Shown piece by piece: positions 62,446 through 64,000 of a DNA stretch of 64,000 nucleotides; positions within the stretch are counted from its first letter, which is position 1; each line of letters begins with the position of its first letter. The translations under genes and the position numbers were made by a program. Origin of the DNA: Dipylidium caninum (lineage: Eukaryota; Platyhelminthes; Cestoda; Cyclophyllidea; Dipylidiidae); the NCBI GenBank assembly GCA_017562135.1, contig QEYB01000556.1, forward strand, positions 372,001 to 436,000, given 5' to 3'. The notes under the pieces were generated by a model. That model saw nothing but the letters and a program-made list of their open reading frames with translations. It made no database searches and was not told where the DNA came from.

Positions 62446-64000
62446 GTGGACTACTGAGAATAGGGGAGTATTGTGTCCTCGCGAAATCTTCAAGTTCGCT
62501 CTCCCTCCTCAGGCAATCTTATGGTGTGCAGCGCCGTGGAGTGCTTGTAATTTGGCTATGTGCTCAGGTTGTACCACGTTGCAGGTTGTGAGTCGGAACG
62601 AAAAATTTTATTCACGTACCTGGATTGTCTGTGGCAGGAATCGAGGTTTCTTCGCTTTCGCTCAGATTAAATCCACTCTAGAGAAGAAAATTGTGATATT
62701 TCGTCAGGAGTGTTCGCGCCCCAAATTCCTCTTTGGTTAACTTTTTTCCTCCGTAGCTGCAAGCACCTATGTACCAGGACTGACTACTTTGAAGTAAGGT
62801 GAAAAGCCGCTAATGAAAAGGTCTATTGGTAATTGCTCCACTGCCACTTTTTGGTGAAAGGACGGGACTCAAATGTCCATTCAAGGTCGTGATTCCGTCT
62901 GAAACCACCTGCCAAGCGCTTGAGGCTTGTCGTGGCGAGGGAGAGTCAAAAGTTTCCCAGAAGCTGCAGTGAAAATCACCACAGTACGGTTGAGTTCGAC
63001 ACACGCTCGCCTTACTAATTCATGAGACTGCCAAATGATGAATCCATGAACATTGTTCCGCATCCCCAGTGGACTATCACAAAACAATGTCCAGTCATGA
63101 CGATTCGATAGACAAATGACACGTTTGTCATTTCTGACAAGCGTGTCTCCATGTTTGAACCCAGTGCGGCCAGTCTCATTTCGCGTCCCATTGTGCGCCA
63201 ATGTGGATGGAGGCGAAATTATGGCTCATACAGTCAACCTCAGACAGAACTTACCAACCGCAGCAACAGCAACAACACATAGAAGAACTCGTCTACCAAA
63301 TAAATAAAAATGCCTTACACTTTACTTCTTTTAACACCTTCTACCGACTCCTTCCCTACGTCCGCAACGAGACCGACTGCCCCTAACCACTGCATATGTT
63401 CACGCCGACCTCACCACCCTCGTTTGCTGAATCCCCTCTGGACTGCGGATAGGAGCCCAACAATGCGGTTTTGCGGCAATCTTAGACGTAGTTAAATAGC
63501 CTACTGTAGGTCCGCAGTGAAGTAGCCTTTCGCCGATGAGACGTGTACATTGACCGGATGGCTTTCGTTGGAGGTGGAGGCACATAAAAAAAACATGAAA
63601 AGAGGGTTTAACGCACCTCCGAAGGTTTGCATTCTCGAGGGTGGAAGCCTTGTCTGCTTCCATTTATTATCCGCGGTGCGTTAGCCGACATAGTCTGTAA
63701 GACGGGGTGCGGAGGGAGGGGGTTCTGTTCAGCGCCGGCAGCATCTAGATGGGCGGGTGGGTGGATTTGCCCTCGTGAGATCCTTCCTGTTCGGGATGAA
63801 TTAAAATAGCTGAGCACTTGCGTGGATGTGAGAAAAGATGCCCTCACAAAATGTCGTGCTTTAACATCACTAATTCGCTTTTGAAGGGTCTTTCTGACCA
63901 TTGACTCACTCGGTCTGCCGCCGAGATACCGTCGGCCCTAGAAGTAGTCGTCAAAGAATAAGTGTTTCCAGTGTTTCTAGTTTTTCGAGTGATTAAATTT

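Larger units (their letters stand above)
59121..64000. other. no gene recognised, scattered weak frames
   Basis: Weak plus-strand candidates include 61045-61146 (an ATG frame of 34 codons, MTQKLVTSELMDRVVG, ending at GTGAGT). There is also a frame after an acceptor near 62586 that runs to about 62740. None has a partner exon or known motif. Low-complexity tracts at 60692-60723 and 62411-62445 produce spurious frames. Confidence 0.35.

Noticed and set aside
62360..62740. 126-codon frame with a lysine run as a nuclear protein
   Set aside because: The lysines come from an AAG simple repeat, and no motif or partner exon was found.

Overview
The window is nuclear DNA of a multicellular animal. 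Genes are split by GT-AG introns and are metazoan: an ADAM protease, a tetraspanin, Par-3 polarity scaffold and Integrator subunit 7. Very short introns (30 and 38 nt in ALG5), intron length rising along ALG5, T-rich sense strands and moderately compact spacing suggest a flatworm, possibly a tapeworm. That taxon is an inference from gene style, not from a marker sequence.

Layout, left to right. 555-12841 (+): 3' part of an ADAM metalloprotease, 14 exons in register, with its 5' end outside the window or unseen. 13678-16265 (-): RAD51C-type recombinase, complete in 7 exons. 17854-19756 (-): sideroflexin, complete except for a short first coding exon. 21462-26148 (-): Integrator complex subunit 7. 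26588-33603 (+): a 247-residue tetraspanin, head-to-head with INTS7 across 439 bp. 33863-34210 (+): two in-phase exons of an unrecognised membrane-type protein. 36585-37946 (+): ALG5 dolichyl-phosphate glucosyltransferase, complete, 7 exons. 39745 to at least 48298 (+): Par-3 with three PDZ regions and the aPKC-site region. 51938-54837 (-): LIPT1-type lipoyltransferase, 4 exons. 55865-56326 (-): an intronless Rad6/UBE2A/B ubiquitin-conjugating enzyme. 56327-64000: no recognisable gene, only weak candidate exons.

The genes do not form a pathway cluster; this is an ordinary mix of housekeeping genes (DNA repair, mitochondrial transport and lipoylation, snRNA processing, N-glycosylation, ubiquitination) with membrane and polarity genes. 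Runs of same-strand genes (minus 13.7-26.1 kb and 51.9-56.3 kb; plus 0.5-12.8 kb and 26.6-48.3 kb) match visible changes in A/T strand bias. I found no CRISPR array, mobile element, rRNA or tRNA gene I could support. Exon edges were set by hand from splice signals, reading-frame phase and similarity to known families. No search was run.
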